64,000 bases of DNA from JAUMBM01 sp964441755 (GCA_964441755.1 CAYTVG010000001.1:62001-126000); one strand, 5' to 3'; positions 8,993 through 18,667 are shown, counted from the stretch's first letter. The notes: a model not told the origin generated them from the letters alone. Program-made: numbers and translations.

Positions 8993-10768
8993 ATGCCAAT
9001 AGATACCATTGATCTGATTGTCCTAATCGCCTATCTGCTGGGAATGATGGGTTTCGGCATATGGATTGCCAATCGGGAGAAGACGGAAAATACGCGTGAT
9101 TATTTTTTGGCCAGCCAGGCACTGCCTTGGTGGGCGATCGGAGGCTCCCTGATTGCATCCAATATATCATCTGAGCAAATTCTTGGAATGAATGGCTCCG
9201 GCTTTGAGTTGGGGTTGGCCATAGCGTCCTACGAACTCATGGCCGCAGCTACCTTGCTGCTCGTGGGTAAGTTTCTGCTGCCCGTATTTTTGAAAAAAGG
9301 CATTTATACCATGCCCCAGTTTCTGGAACAGCGTTATGACGGCCGCGTTCGATCGCTCATGTCTGTCTTCTGGGTAGTGCTCTTCGTATTTGTCAATGTA
9401 ACCTCGGTCATGTACCTCGGAGGTCTTGCTATGGAAAGCCTGTTGGGATTGCCGCTGATTTGGGGTATTATCAGCCTGGTGGTATACTCTGCAACATTTT
9501 CGATCTTCGGCGGACTCAAAGCTGTCGTGTGGACAGATGTAGTACAGGTTATTGTGCTGGTCTTGGGCGGAGCAGTGGCTGCCTACTCTGTTTTAGCCTT
9601 TGTGGGCGACGGTAGCTTCATGGCCGGACTGACAGAGCTTTACCAAAAGACCCCTGAGCGCTTCAATATGGTATTCGCGCCGACAGACAGTTATATCGAC
9701 CGGCTGAGTGGCGAAACGCGCTCTGCTTATACCCTTTTGCCGGGCATCAGTGTGTTGTTGGGAGGCATGTGGATTGCCAACCTGTACTATTGGGGCAACA
9801 ACCAGTATATTATCCAGCGGGCACTGGCTGCTACCAGCCTCCGGGAAGCTCAAAAGGGAATTGTATTTGCGGCTTTCCTTAAGGTATTCATGCCGCTTGT
9901 GGTAGTAATCCCGGGTATTGCTGCTTTTGTACTGAACGCAGATATCCAGAAAGCTGACCAGGCTTTCCCCTGGGTACTCAACAATTATGTGGTTGTAGGG
10001 CTTAAGGGGCTCACCATTGCAGGACTGATTGCTGCGATTGGTTCGTCTATCAGTTCCATTGTCAACAGTGCTTCCACGATTTTTACGCTCGATATTTATC
10101 ACAAGCACGTCAATCCGAAAGCATCGGAGACCAAACTGGTAAGTGTCGGTAAGCTTTCGGCAGCCGTATCACTGGTCATTGGTGCCCTCATTGCTCCTTC
10201 ACTGGGGAATCTCGGACAAGTATTTCAGTACATACAGGAATACACGGGCCTGATAAGCCCCGGTGTAGTTGCTATATTCATCTTTGGTATGTTTTGGAAA
10301 AGAACTACAGCCAATGCGGCCTTGGCCGTAGTAGTCGCAGCTATCCCGCTCTCGCTGGGCTTCAAGCTGTTGTTCCCGGATCTGCCTTTTATTGATCGCA
10401 TGGGAATCACCTTTTTGTTGTGTGCCCTCCTCTTGATTGTCATCTCACTTCTGGAAATCCGGGGGCGGAAAGCCGAGGTAACAGACAGCACCCTCCGCTG
10501 GGGCTTGATATTATCCCTGTTGGTCATTGGTGCTGCAACGGGTGCCAAAATCCTGTTGGAAGATATCCCTATGGTAGGTAAAGGTACAGGGTTGCTTACA
10601 CTGGTACTCTCCCTGCTGGCGGTTGGTCTGTTGTGGACAGAACGAAAAGGAGATGACGTGAAAGGAATTGAAATAGAGAGCACCCTCTTTACCACCGATC
10701 GTTCGTTCAATATTGGAGCCTTCGCTGTGATACTCGTATTGCTGGCCATCTATGCCGGGCTCTGGTAA
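8993..10768 (+). CDS. sglT: vSGLT-like sodium/sugar symporter
   Basis: Protein of 591 aa with about 14 membrane helices, SSS family. It follows the Vibrio SGLT pattern closely: DYFLAS...LPWWAIGGSLIASNISSEQ (about 36-62), GLAIASYE, NVTSVMYLGGLA, AVVWTDV, NLYYWGNNQYIIQR and QKGIVFAAFLK. Positions equivalent to the vSGLT galactose ligands (the Asn and Gln in SNISSEQ, Glu in ASYE, Asn/Tyr in NLYYW, Lys in AFLK) are present, so hexose uptake driven by Na+ is likely; which sugar is not decidable here. Inner membrane. Followed by a bidirectional terminator shared with doxX-like. Confidence 0.88.
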   Translation: MPIDTIDLIVLIAYLLGMMGFGIWIANREKTENTRDYFLASQALPWWAIGGSLIASNISSEQILGMNGSGFELGLAIASYELMAAATLLLVGKFLLPVFLKKGIYTMPQFLEQRYDGRVRSLMSVFWVVLFVFVNVTSVMYLGGLAMESLLGLPLIWGIISLVVYSATFSIFGGLKAVVWTDVVQVIVLVLGGAVAAYSVLAFVGDGSFMAGLTELYQKTPERFNMVFAPTDSYIDRLSGETRSAYTLLPGISVLLGGMWIANLYYWGNNQYIIQRALAATSLREAQKGIVFAAFLKVFMPLVVVIPGIAAFVLNADIQKADQAFPWVLNNYVVVGLKGLTIAGLIAAIGSSISSIVNSASTIFTLDIYHKHVNPKASETKLVSVGKLSAAVSLVIGALIAPSLGNLGQVFQYIQEYTGLISPGVVAIFIFGMFWKRTTANAALAVVVAAIPLSLGFKLLFPDLPFIDRMGITFLLCALLLIVISLLEIRGRKAEVTDSTLRWGLILSLLVIGAATGAKILLEDIPMVGKGTGLLTLVLSLLAVGLLWTERKGDDVKGIEIESTLFTTDRSFNIGAFAVILVLLAIYAGLW

Positions 10769-10797
10769 TAACTTGGTGCAGTGTCTGTAAATAAAAA

Positions 10798-10830
10798 AGA
10801 GGAGGGGATTTCAGTTCCCTCCTCTTTTTT
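10798..10830. terminator. bidirectional terminator
   Basis: AGAGGAGGG/CCCTCCTCT stem (extendable to 11 bp) with A run before and T run after. It serves the symporter on the plus strand and the DoxX gene on the minus strand. Confidence 0.9.
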
Positions 10831-10836
10831 TATTTA

Positions 10837-11256
10837 TTATGTATTAGGCACTTTGAAAGTAGCAAACAGCCTTCGAATACTATACCGGCCGGCACCATTG
10901 ACGTATAGCATCATAACCCCTCCCGTGATGGCCAGATTTTTCATAAAATAAATTTCGTGCATCCGCCGCTCGCTCTCCGGGTCATTCCAAAAAGAATGCA
11001 CAATGAAGGTGACCGGAATCCAATAAAGCAGAACCAAAAAAGCACCCGTACTGGCGCGATAGCCGGTGAGCATCATGACGCCTCCCAGCACAAGTACTGC
11101 AGTGCCTCCATAGAGCAGCCAATTTTGCCGCCATACCAATCCGTAGGAGGTCATTATTTCGCGTGTCTCCTCAAAATATCGGATAATATCGTATGCCTCG
11201 TATAAAAAAATGAACGACAGCAGTACCCTGCCAATTAGATCTACTACATCTTTCAT
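10837..11256 (-). CDS. DoxX family membrane protein
   Basis: Protein of 139 aa with four predicted hydrophobic helices: GRVLLSFIFLYEAYDII, WLLYGGTAVLVLGGVMMLTG, GAFLVLLYWIPVTFIV and the stretch around FMKNLAITGGVMMLYV. The FMKNLAI-type motif in the last helix is characteristic of DoxX/SURF4-like small membrane proteins. Family members have been linked to quinol oxidase or redox functions, but most are unassigned. Monocistronic, convergent with the symporter. Confidence 0.82.
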   Translation of the reverse strand: MKDVVDLIGRVLLSFIFLYEAYDIIRYFEETREIMTSYGLVWRQNWLLYGGTAVLVLGGVMMLTGYRASTGAFLVLLYWIPVTFIVHSFWNDPESERRMHEIYFMKNLAITGGVMMLYVNGAGRYSIRRLFATFKVPNT

Positions 11257-11578
11257 TGGTATCGTCTTTTGGGCGTTGAAGCCGAAGAGTACCCACAGGG
11301 GTCACAACAATTAAACGCGTATTTAGAAACTTCTACCGGATACAAAACGGCTGTTGTACGTTTTCGAAGGTGCACAGCCAGTCCTACATGATTTACGGAA
11401 GTTGTAAACCCACTGAAAAGGACCCGTTGCAGGCTCGGTGGAAAAATCCTGAATACGCTCTACGAATGGACAATATACAGATTTTTTGGTTATCACTCCC
11501 CTGAACATTCTGCAGCAGCACAGAAAAATTGTAGCGTTTAGCCGGAATTTTCTGCCGGAGGTAACCCCCGTACATACG
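11257..11578. other. 322-bp spacer without supported gene
   Basis: Between the NUDIX gene end and the DoxX start. Minus-strand frames here lack family resemblance and overlap the NUDIX stop. No clear promoter box or strong hairpin was seen; the DoxX promoter is presumably in the right... i.e. 11257-11330 part, but no TAnnTTTG match is evident. Confidence 0.5.
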
Positions 11579-12208
11579 CTAAGATTTTCTCTCCACAATT
11601 TCAATGAGTTCGTTAAGAATCATCGCTGTTGCCCCCCACACAATTTTATTGTGCACATGAAAACTTGGCACATCGTTGAGTATAAAACCTTCTTTGAATT
11701 CTATACGACTCAACTGTCGGCTTTGAGGGGACAGAAAATGAGAGAAAGGTACGGTGAGCAGATCATGCACCTCTTCTGCCTGGGGGACAAACGCAGGTCT
11801 TGCAGCCGTCCATCCGACGAAAGGGAATACGTTGAAATTGCTGACCGGAATATACAGATCCGTCAGGGGGGCTAACACTTCAATATGATGAATGGGTGCA
11901 TTGACCTCTTCAAAAGCCTCCCGCAGAGCTGTATGCTGCAAACTGGCATCTGTCGGATCCAGCTGCCCTCCCGGAAAACTAATTTGACCGCGATGCCTGT
12001 CATTGGTATTGGATGCATTTCGCTCAATCAGCACTATCTCCCAATCCTGTTCACCGGGAAAAAACAGGACGAGTACTCCTGCCTGCCGGGCATTTTCAGG
12101 TACCGACAGCTGCTTATTGCGCACGAGGTGCGCCATACGGTACTGAGCTTCCTTGCCCGGCAGTGGCTGGCTGAGCTGATGCCGAAGATGTGTAATGAAT
12201 GCGTCCAT
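11579..12208 (-). CDS. NUDIX hydrolase, CoA pyrophosphatase-like
   Basis: Protein of 209 aa from the ATG at 12208. A longer frame to 12280 adds unrelated residues, and homology begins near MDAFITHLRHQL. The GQISFPGGQLD segment followed by ALREAFEEVN is the NUDIX box in the arrangement found in CoA diphosphatases (NudL-like), which cut CoA to 4'-phosphopantetheine and 3',5'-ADP. Upstream LIERNASN...DRHRGQ corresponds to the CoA-specific leader of that subfamily. The substrate is inferred from this resemblance. Third gene of a same-strand run with hemD and a DUF4271 gene. Confidence 0.85.
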   Translation of the reverse strand: MDAFITHLRHQLSQPLPGKEAQYRMAHLVRNKQLSVPENARQAGVLVLFFPGEQDWEIVLIERNASNTNDRHRGQISFPGGQLDPTDASLQHTALREAFEEVNAPIHHIEVLAPLTDLYIPVSNFNVFPFVGWTAARPAFVPQAEEVHDLLTVPFSHFLSPQSRQLSRIEFKEGFILNDVPSFHVHNKIVWGATAMILNELIEIVERKS

Positions 12209-12318
12209 AAGGTAGATTATCGTACAGAGGATTAGGTTTGGGTTTTGTGTACCCATCCGGCAAAATCCGCTTGTTTTCAACAGCGGAATATGAAGACTTA
12301 TGGTAAAAACTATTGGGC

Positions 12319-13107
12319 TTAGCCCGCACCACCCGGATTTGATTTTTGCAGGTAGAGCTCTATGGCCGCCGGCATGGATGGTGCCTCCTGCGTAGGCGCC
12401 TTGATATTGGCGATGAGGTTATTATCCTCGACAGCCTTCAAAGTGCTATTGCCAAATACCGCTATCCGCGTTTCATTTTGTTTGAAATCAGGAAAATTGT
12501 CAAACAGCGATTGTATTCCCTGAGGACTGAAGAATACGAGTACGTCATAGGTCACATCGCTCAGATCTGACAGATCACTGCTGACCGTGCGATACATAAT
12601 TGCATCCTGGCAATGGTACTGATTAGCCTCCATGTAAGACGTTACATCCAGAGCCCCCAAATTTGAACATGGCAGCAGAAATTTTTCAGCTTTGTGCTTC
12701 TTGAGTACAGTTGCCAGGTCATTGATACTGCGCTCCCCAAAAAATACTTTTCGCTTGCGATAGATAATGAACTTCTGCAGGTAATTGGCGATAGCTTCTG
12801 TGAGACAGAAGTATTTGGTATCCTCAGACATCTGAACCCGCATATCTTTACAGATCCTGAAGAAGTGGTCTATTGAATTCTTGCTAGTAAAAATTACTGC
12901 GGGGTACTCGTCCGGGCGAATTCGTTGCTTCCTGAACTCTTTGACGTCAAGCCCTTCGACGTGAATGAAAGGCCTCCAGTCAATTTGCAAGTTATACTTT
13001 TTCTCTAAGTCATAGTAAGGAGAACGCTGCTCCGGTTTGGGCTGAGAAACAAGAATCGTTTTGATTTGCTTGAAAGTTTCTTCCTTCACTTGGCCGTTTG
13101 TTGACAT
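12319..13107 (-). CDS. hemD: uroporphyrinogen-III synthase
   Basis: Protein of 262 aa. It cyclises hydroxymethylbilane with D-ring inversion to uroporphyrinogen III. The family is poorly conserved, but the Bacteroidota form is recognisable by VSQPKPEQRSPYYDLEKKY at the N-terminus, IFTSKNSIDHFF in domain 1, YRTVSSDLSDL in the linker, VFFSPQGIQSL in domain 2 and the late AVFGNSTLKAV. It sits 36 bp after a DUF4271 membrane protein, a pairing seen repeatedly in Bacteroidota. The opposite-strand neighbour is a two-component system. Cytosolic. Confidence 0.85.
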   Translation of the reverse strand: MSTNGQVKEETFKQIKTILVSQPKPEQRSPYYDLEKKYNLQIDWRPFIHVEGLDVKEFRKQRIRPDEYPAVIFTSKNSIDHFFRICKDMRVQMSEDTKYFCLTEAIANYLQKFIIYRKRKVFFGERSINDLATVLKKHKAEKFLLPCSNLGALDVTSYMEANQYHCQDAIMYRTVSSDLSDLSDVTYDVLVFFSPQGIQSLFDNFPDFKQNETRIAVFGNSTLKAVEDNNLIANIKAPTQEAPSMPAAIELYLQKSNPGGAG

Positions 13108-13143
13108 TCAACAGCTGTGTTTAGTAATTTTTGCCTTCGATAC

Positions 13144-14091
13144 TTATGACAAACCGCTGTACATCAGCTTATACAAGTACAATACAGGCATAATTTCAAT
13201 GAGGCAAAGATACAACAAAAAGTGGAATTGATACAAAAAGATAAATCGGTTAGCAATAACCATTCCTCTTGCTGCATGCAATAGATATAGTATAACCAAC
13301 AGGCTCAAAGCAATCCATACAACGGGTTCCTGCCAGTCAGCAGGACTGTAGGTCAACAATAAGTTGAGCGGCGTAAGCAGCAGACCAACCAAAATAGCAA
13401 CAACCATAATGGTAAAGCTATACAGCCGACTCTCTTTTGTCACCGGGAAAATATAGCCCAGTATCCCCAGCATAATGTGCTTTGACAGAAGAGCCAGCAA
13501 AGTAATTAGTGCGATCACAGGAACTTGCCGCTGAATAGGTTGTTGTGCCCACAATGACCACAGCTCATTCATCTGGTATAAAAACAGGGCAAAATGATAC
13601 AGGAAGACAACGTACACGAAGGCAAAGGGCAAGAGACCGGACCCCTCTCTCTCCCGGAACAGTTGGTTTAGCATATTGTCATTCAAGGCTGCCTTGTAAC
13701 ACTTTATGTATAGCGTTCGAAAGAAAGTAAGTGACACCGTAGTCAGTAGCAGGCCGCCAACTACAATACCCAGCAGCCAGGCGCGACTATTTTGCGGAGG
13801 TTCGTAGACCTGCTTATCCTCCTTGTTCCACCAACCATCAAAATATTGAGACCCTTCTGCCGGCCTGGCGGCCGGGGGAGAACCGGCAGAATGAAGATCA
13901 AAAGGATTGGAAGACTGGCTCATAGCTGTCGTGTCCAGCGAAACTGCAGCCAACGTACTGTCTGCCAATACAGTTACTCTTCCGAGTCTGGGCTGGAGAT
14001 CGAAAGGATTGGCAGTGGTTTGTGCCTGAGAACATTCCATGCCAAAGTAGCTTAGAGCTACCCAAAAAAGTCGCAGGAATAGTGTCCGCAT
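13144..14091 (-). CDS. DUF4271 membrane protein
   Basis: Protein of 315 aa from ATG 14091; a longer frame to 14136 would cover the promoter. An N-terminal hydrophobic leader (RTLFLRLFWVALSYFGM) precedes a low-complexity extracytoplasmic stretch containing two NPFDL motifs (about 28 and 63). Seven or so membrane helices follow from about residue 108, including ALFLYQMNEL, FTIMVVAILVGLLLTPLNLLL and the terminal FLLYLCLIEIMPVLYLYKL, a DUF4271 signature. Function unknown. Always or often next to hemD in this phylum, which hints at a link with heme synthesis or envelope signalling but does not prove it. Confidence 0.82.
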   Translation of the reverse strand: MRTLFLRLFWVALSYFGMECSQAQTTANPFDLQPRLGRVTVLADSTLAAVSLDTTAMSQSSNPFDLHSAGSPPAARPAEGSQYFDGWWNKEDKQVYEPPQNSRAWLLGIVVGGLLLTTVSLTFFRTLYIKCYKAALNDNMLNQLFREREGSGLLPFAFVYVVFLYHFALFLYQMNELWSLWAQQPIQRQVPVIALITLLALLSKHIMLGILGYIFPVTKESRLYSFTIMVVAILVGLLLTPLNLLLTYSPADWQEPVVWIALSLLVILYLLHAARGMVIANRFIFLYQFHFLLYLCLIEIMPVLYLYKLMYSGLS

Positions 14092-14107
14092 GTATCCTAT
14101 TTGAGCG

Positions 14108-14115
14108 CAAAAATA
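14108..14115 (-). promoter_or_regulatory. promoter of the DUF4271-hemD-NUDIX run
   Basis: Minus-strand TATTTTTG fits TAnnTTTG, with a TTG 18 bp further upstream (14134-14136). It lies 17 bp from the DUF4271 ATG, which supports the shorter start. Confidence 0.6.
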
Positions 14116-14282
14116 CGGATAAGTATTCAATATCAATAGCTATTTCGCTACGGCTCTCCGCAGACCGCCATGCTAATAGCCTTTACCAAACAAACCCGTT
14201 CGTAAAAAATGCTGCATGCTCATGCTTTGTACACGATTATTCCGTTTCTTTGAAAGAGGAATTATTTTGCCCGACGATATAT

Positions 14283-15569
14283 ATGAACTATAGTTCGATT
14301 CGTAAAGTAATCATTTTGGGTGCTATCTCGCTGGTTGGGATCATTGCGATGCAAACCTACTGGGTTTCCAGCACCTGGAATCTGAATGAAGAAGAATTTG
14401 ATCAAAAGACTAAGCTGGCATTATACCGCGTAGCTACAACACTCGCCGGTATGAATGGCGCGGAGTTGCCTTCCCGTGATGTCATCAAACAGAGAAGTAC
14501 CAATTACTATGTTGTCAATATCGCCAATGAATTCAATGGAAACATTCTGACCTATCTGCTACAAAAGGAGTTTGAAGCCATTGCACTCAATATCGACTTC
14601 GAGTATGCCGTGTTTGATTGTCATACCAACGAAATGGTCTATGGCGGATACTGCAGTTACGCCCCCGAAGACCAAAACAGACAAACATCTCTGGGCAAAT
14701 TACCTAAGGTTGCCGGACTTACATACTATTTTGGTGTCAAGTTTCCCACCCGATCGGGGTTTCTGCTTGACCAGATGCAGCTGTCCATATTTCTCTCCGG
14801 TATACTGGTGCTGACTTTGCTGTTTTTTGTCTATTCTATGTCTGTCATACTACGGCAAAAGCGTCTTTCTGACATGCAGAAGGACTTTATCAACAATATG
14901 ACCCATGAGTTTAAAACCCCATTGTCCACCATACGTATTTCTGCAGGTGTGTTTGTTGCAGATGAACGGATAAAAAATGATAGCCGACTGCTAAAATATG
15001 CCTCCATTATTCTGGAGCAAAATGAGCGCTTAAACAAACAGGTCGAAAAGGTACTCCAGCTGGCAAAAATGGATCAGGGCAATATTGATCTTCAACTGGA
15101 AACTTGTTCGCTGGAGGACGTTCTGATACCCGTAATTGACAGCATGCGGTTACGCATCGAAGAAGCAGGCGGGCAACTGCTTACCGACATACCTGCTGGT
15201 GTTCCGGATATACAGGCCGATCGTCTGCACCTTTCAAATGTGCTGTACAATTTGCTCGATAATGCTGCCAAATACTGTACACAAGTGCCTTTCATCCGAC
15301 TGCGGGTGCAAGTTGATAATCAGTTTATGCACATTGCTGTTCAGGACAATGGCATTGGCATCAGTAAAGAGCACCACACACGCGTATTTGACAGATTCTA
15401 TCGGGTACCTACCGGCAATATTCACAATGTAAAAGGCTTTGGATTGGGGCTTTTTTACACCAAACGCATTTGCGACGCACACGGGTGGAAAATAAAACTC
15501 AGCAGCCAGCCTAATCAGGGGACAACCGTCTCCATCCAACTACCACGAATACAATCGGCCAACACATGA
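14283..15569 (+). CDS. sensor histidine kinase (RprX-like)
   Basis: Protein of 428 aa from ATG 14283. The frame is open to 14022, but that extension overlaps the divergent gene and its promoter. TM1 (about 8-27) and TM2 (about 165-190) bracket a sensor domain of roughly 135 aa facing the periplasm. The cytoplasmic part has the H-box NMTHEFKTPLSTI (phospho-His), the N-box NLLDNAAKY, the G1 box DNGIGIS and the G2 box FGLGLFY. Overlaps the response regulator gene by 4 bp (ATGA), so the two are co-translated. The pair resembles the RprX/RprY type of Bacteroides; the signal is unknown. Confidence 0.92.
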   Translation: MNYSSIRKVIILGAISLVGIIAMQTYWVSSTWNLNEEEFDQKTKLALYRVATTLAGMNGAELPSRDVIKQRSTNYYVVNIANEFNGNILTYLLQKEFEAIALNIDFEYAVFDCHTNEMVYGGYCSYAPEDQNRQTSLGKLPKVAGLTYYFGVKFPTRSGFLLDQMQLSIFLSGILVLTLLFFVYSMSVILRQKRLSDMQKDFINNMTHEFKTPLSTIRISAGVFVADERIKNDSRLLKYASIILEQNERLNKQVEKVLQLAKMDQGNIDLQLETCSLEDVLIPVIDSMRLRIEEAGGQLLTDIPAGVPDIQADRLHLSNVLYNLLDNAAKYCTQVPFIRLRVQVDNQFMHIAVQDNGIGISKEHHTRVFDRFYRVPTGNIHNVKGFGLGLFYTKRICDAHGWKIKLSSQPNQGTTVSIQLPRIQSANT

Positions 15570-16255
15570 AAGCACAACTGCTCTACGTAGAAGATGATGA
15601 AAGCCTGGGATTTGTTACACGAGACCACCTTGAACTCCAGGGCTACGTCGTCACGCACTGCGCCGATGGCTACGATGCGCTGCGGGTGCTGCAAACCCAA
15701 ACCTTCGATTTGTGCCTGCTCGATGTAATGTTACCGGGTATCGACGGCTTCAGTCTTGCTAAAGAAATCCGTAAAACCAACACCGAAGTGCCCATTCTTT
15801 TTCTTACCGCTAAATCCCTCAAGGAAGATAAAATCCAGGGATTCCGCCTCGGAGCTGACGATTTCATCACCAAACCCTTTAGTATAGAGGAGTTAATATT
15901 TCGCATAGAGGTATTTCTGCGTCGCCGAAAAATAGGGGAAGTTCCTGCCACGTATATCCCTCTTGGCAGTTGCCACTTTGATCACACCAAACTAGAACTC
16001 AACTGTGGGGGTAATATCAGAAGGCTTACCCAACGAGAAGCAGATCTACTGCTTTTTTTATGGAAAAACAGAAATCAGATCGTCCGCCGATCTACCATAC
16101 TCGAAAATATCTGGGGAGAAGACGACTACTTTCTTGGCCGCAGCCTTGATGTATTCATTTCACGCCTGCGCAAATATGTGAAAGAAGATGCTTCCGTGAA
16201 AATCGAGAATATCCACGGTGTTGGTTTTTGCCTGCAAATCAACACGGAAGTGTAA
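15566..16255 (+). CDS. OmpR-family response regulator (RprY-like)
   Basis: Protein of 229 aa. The receiver domain (1-120) holds the acidic pocket E9/D10/D11, phospho-acceptor D53 in LLDVMLP, and K103 in TKPF. The C-terminal winged helix (about 130-228) includes LTQREADLLLFLWKN and the recognition region around RSLDVFISRLRKY. Partner of the overlapping upstream kinase. Expected to be a DNA-binding transcription regulator; targets are not deducible here. The next gene has its own promoter. Confidence 0.95.
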   Translation: MKAQLLYVEDDESLGFVTRDHLELQGYVVTHCADGYDALRVLQTQTFDLCLLDVMLPGIDGFSLAKEIRKTNTEVPILFLTAKSLKEDKIQGFRLGADDFITKPFSIEELIFRIEVFLRRRKIGEVPATYIPLGSCHFDHTKLELNCGGNIRRLTQREADLLLFLWKNRNQIVRRSTILENIWGEDDYFLGRSLDVFISRLRKYVKEDASVKIENIHGVGFCLQINTEV

Positions 16256-16354
16256 TTTATGTCCTTACCAACTACCAATACATAGGTATAGCCAAAAATT
16301 ATCAGATGATATGTCTTGCTCATTTACTTTTTATGTTTTTTTACAGGAATCCGT

Positions 16355-16362
16355 TATCTTTG
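16355..16362 (+). promoter_or_regulatory. promoter of the PpiD-like gene
   Basis: TATCTTTG fits TAnnTTTG; no TTG at the -33 spacing. It predicts a leader of about 115 nt before ATG 16484. That leader contains a small CTGTG/CACAG hairpin near 16434-16450 and an AACCTG/CAGGTT pair near 16378-16415. Confidence 0.6.
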
Positions 16363-16483
16363 CACTTCCGTTGGAGAAACCTGCCAATAATACTCTGAAC
16401 AACAGGTTGTTGACGGACACGTAACAAGAACAAGCTGTGCAAGCGGCACAGTTGATCACACACAGAATAAAATACTACCTTCG

Positions 16484-18634
16484 ATGGCACTGATTGGACA
16501 GATCAGAAAGAACTCGTGGATCATCGTAGTCTTTATCGCGCTGGGCGTGGGAGGCTTCATCCTCATGGATATCATGACTTCGGGCAACGCACCCGGCGGA
16601 GGCGCCGGTTCCAAGATGATCATTGGCAAAGTGGACGGCGAGAAATTTGATCGCAACGATTTTGAACGTACATACAGTCTGTTGTACCAAAGTGCAGGTG
16701 GCAATCCCTACGCCAACCGTGCACAACACTGGAACTGGTACGTAGAAAACCACATTGTCTCTACAGAGGCTGAAAGACTTGGCCTTGCTGTCGGTGATCA
16801 GGAAAGGGCTGATCTGGAGTTCGGTGATAATCCCAGCCCCATTATTCAGCAGCGCTTCTCCAATCCTGTACAGCCTGGTGTTCTTGACCGCCAGCAACTG
16901 GATAACTTTAAGAATATCATCAATGAAAACCGTGTACAGGAAATGATTGAGCAGGGACAACTCGGTCCTTCATTTCCTGATTACTGGATGCATCAGCGCA
17001 AAGAAATCGTCAAGGATCGCCTCGAGAGTAAGATGGTTGCTATGGTCACCAAGGCTATGTATACACCAACCTGGATGGCTGAGATGCTGTATGAAGAGCA
17101 GAATCAGTTCTTTAGCTTCGCCTATGTCAAGGCAGGTTTCGATGCAGTCGCCAACGAAGAAGTGACGATCAGTGATGATGATATCGAAGCATACCTCAAA
17201 GAAAATAAGGTCCGCTATGAGCGCAAATTCGAAACGCGCCGTGCCGACTATATCTCTTTCAATGTGCAACCTTCCAAAGAGGATTCAGCTGCTATCCTCA
17301 AGCAAATGGAGTCCCTCGCGGCAGAGTTTTCAACAACGGATAATGATTCTACATTCGTAATCCGCAATGAAGGCAGCTATGCCGGTACCTTTGTGACGAG
17401 TGATGCCCTCGGAAGTGTTGCTGATACTATGGCTACAATTGCTGTCGGTTCTGTCTACGGTCCTTACATGGATGGTGGCATGTACAAAGTCGCTAAGCTG
17501 ATAGACCGTCGCTCAATGGCCGATTCTGCTGATTCCCGCCATATTCTTCTTTCTGCAACTTCACCTCAGGATTTTGTCCGCGCTGAAAAAACAGCTGACA
17601 GTCTGATGAATCTGCTGCAGGCTGGCGCCAAGTTCGAAGATCTTGTCAACACTTTCAGCCAGGATCCGGGCAGCAAGGCCAATGGTGGCAAATATGAAGG
17701 TACTACGCCAGGTGCGTTCGTTCCTGAATACGATCGCTTGCTCTTCATCTCTGGTGAAATCGGTAAGCGCTATAAGATCAGAACCTCTTACGGTTTTCAC
17801 ATTGTAGAAGTTCTTAAGCGCAGTAGCAGTACGACTAACCGCTATAAGGTGGCCTTCCTGCAGGAGGCTATTGTACCAAGCAAAGAAACGCAAAATGCTG
17901 CATACGATCGTGCAACGGCTTTCATAGCTAAGTACAAGGATCTCGAAACTCTCCGCAGCGGAGCTGCTGCCGAGAAAGATCTTTCCATCCTGACAACGGG
18001 TCCGCTGCAGCAAAATGATTTCATGTTTGATCAACTGGGCTATGGCAATGATACACGTGATATGATCTGTTGGTTGTTTTCAGCCAGCAAGAATGATGTT
18101 TCCGGTACCGTATATACATTCGTTGATGAAAATGCTTACTACGACAGCAGATATGTGGTTATCGGTCTGAGCAGTATCCAGGCAGAGGGATTGCCGTCTG
18201 TTGATGAAGTGCGGGCAGAAATAGAGCCAATGGTTCTCAACAACAAAAAGGCCGAGCTGCTGGCAGCTAAAATGACCAGCAACGATCTGAGCAGCCTGGC
18301 TTCTACCTTTAATACGACTGTTGATACCGTCAATAATACGTCTTTCAGCATGCCATTTGCTGAGGGTCTTGGCAACGAGCCCAAAGTTATTGCAACTGCC
18401 TATACGCTGGCTGCAGGCAAGTCCTCTAAGCCTGTTCAGGGCGAATCCGGTGTATTCGTAGTGCAAGCGCTGCAGCGTGCTCAAATGGTTCCTGCACAAA
18501 GCCTGCAGGCAGTGCAGATGCAGGCCAACGGACAAGCTCGTGGGCAGATTTCCGGACAACTGGTTGCTGCCATGCGTGATAATATCAAAATTGTAGACAA
18601 TCGTGCTACCTTCGACTGTGGGGCTAGTTATTAA
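16484..18634 (+). CDS. PpiD/SurA-like periplasmic peptidylprolyl isomerase
   Basis: Protein of 716 aa anchored by one N-terminal helix (about 11-31, WIIVVFIALGVGGFILMDIM) with the rest in the periplasm. A SurA_N-like helical chaperone region (about 45-240) is followed by a parvulin-type rotamase domain (about 345-445). The rotamase carries SRHILLSA, GAKFEDLVNTFSQDPGSKANGG and the closing SYGFHIVEVLKR. A second, degenerate parvulin-like stretch may lie at about 450-560. Expected to assist folding of outer-membrane and secreted proteins at the inner membrane, like E. coli PpiD. Own promoter, and a hairpin after the stop. Confidence 0.9.
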   Translation: MALIGQIRKNSWIIVVFIALGVGGFILMDIMTSGNAPGGGAGSKMIIGKVDGEKFDRNDFERTYSLLYQSAGGNPYANRAQHWNWYVENHIVSTEAERLGLAVGDQERADLEFGDNPSPIIQQRFSNPVQPGVLDRQQLDNFKNIINENRVQEMIEQGQLGPSFPDYWMHQRKEIVKDRLESKMVAMVTKAMYTPTWMAEMLYEEQNQFFSFAYVKAGFDAVANEEVTISDDDIEAYLKENKVRYERKFETRRADYISFNVQPSKEDSAAILKQMESLAAEFSTTDNDSTFVIRNEGSYAGTFVTSDALGSVADTMATIAVGSVYGPYMDGGMYKVAKLIDRRSMADSADSRHILLSATSPQDFVRAEKTADSLMNLLQAGAKFEDLVNTFSQDPGSKANGGKYEGTTPGAFVPEYDRLLFISGEIGKRYKIRTSYGFHIVEVLKRSSSTTNRYKVAFLQEAIVPSKETQNAAYDRATAFIAKYKDLETLRSGAAAEKDLSILTTGPLQQNDFMFDQLGYGNDTRDMICWLFSASKNDVSGTVYTFVDENAYYDSRYVVIGLSSIQAEGLPSVDEVRAEIEPMVLNNKKAELLAAKMTSNDLSSLASTFNTTVDTVNNTSFSMPFAEGLGNEPKVIATAYTLAAGKSSKPVQGESGVFVVQALQRAQMVPAQSLQAVQMQANGQARGQISGQLVAAMRDNIKIVDNRATFDCGASY

Positions 18635-18667
18635 TCCTATTGTCGTCCTAAACTGTATTGTCTAACA

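Noticed and set aside
11323..11604. 93-codon minus-strand frame beyond the NUDIX stop
   Set aside because: It overlaps the NUDIX 3' end in another frame, and its composition is atypical (Cys/Arg-rich).
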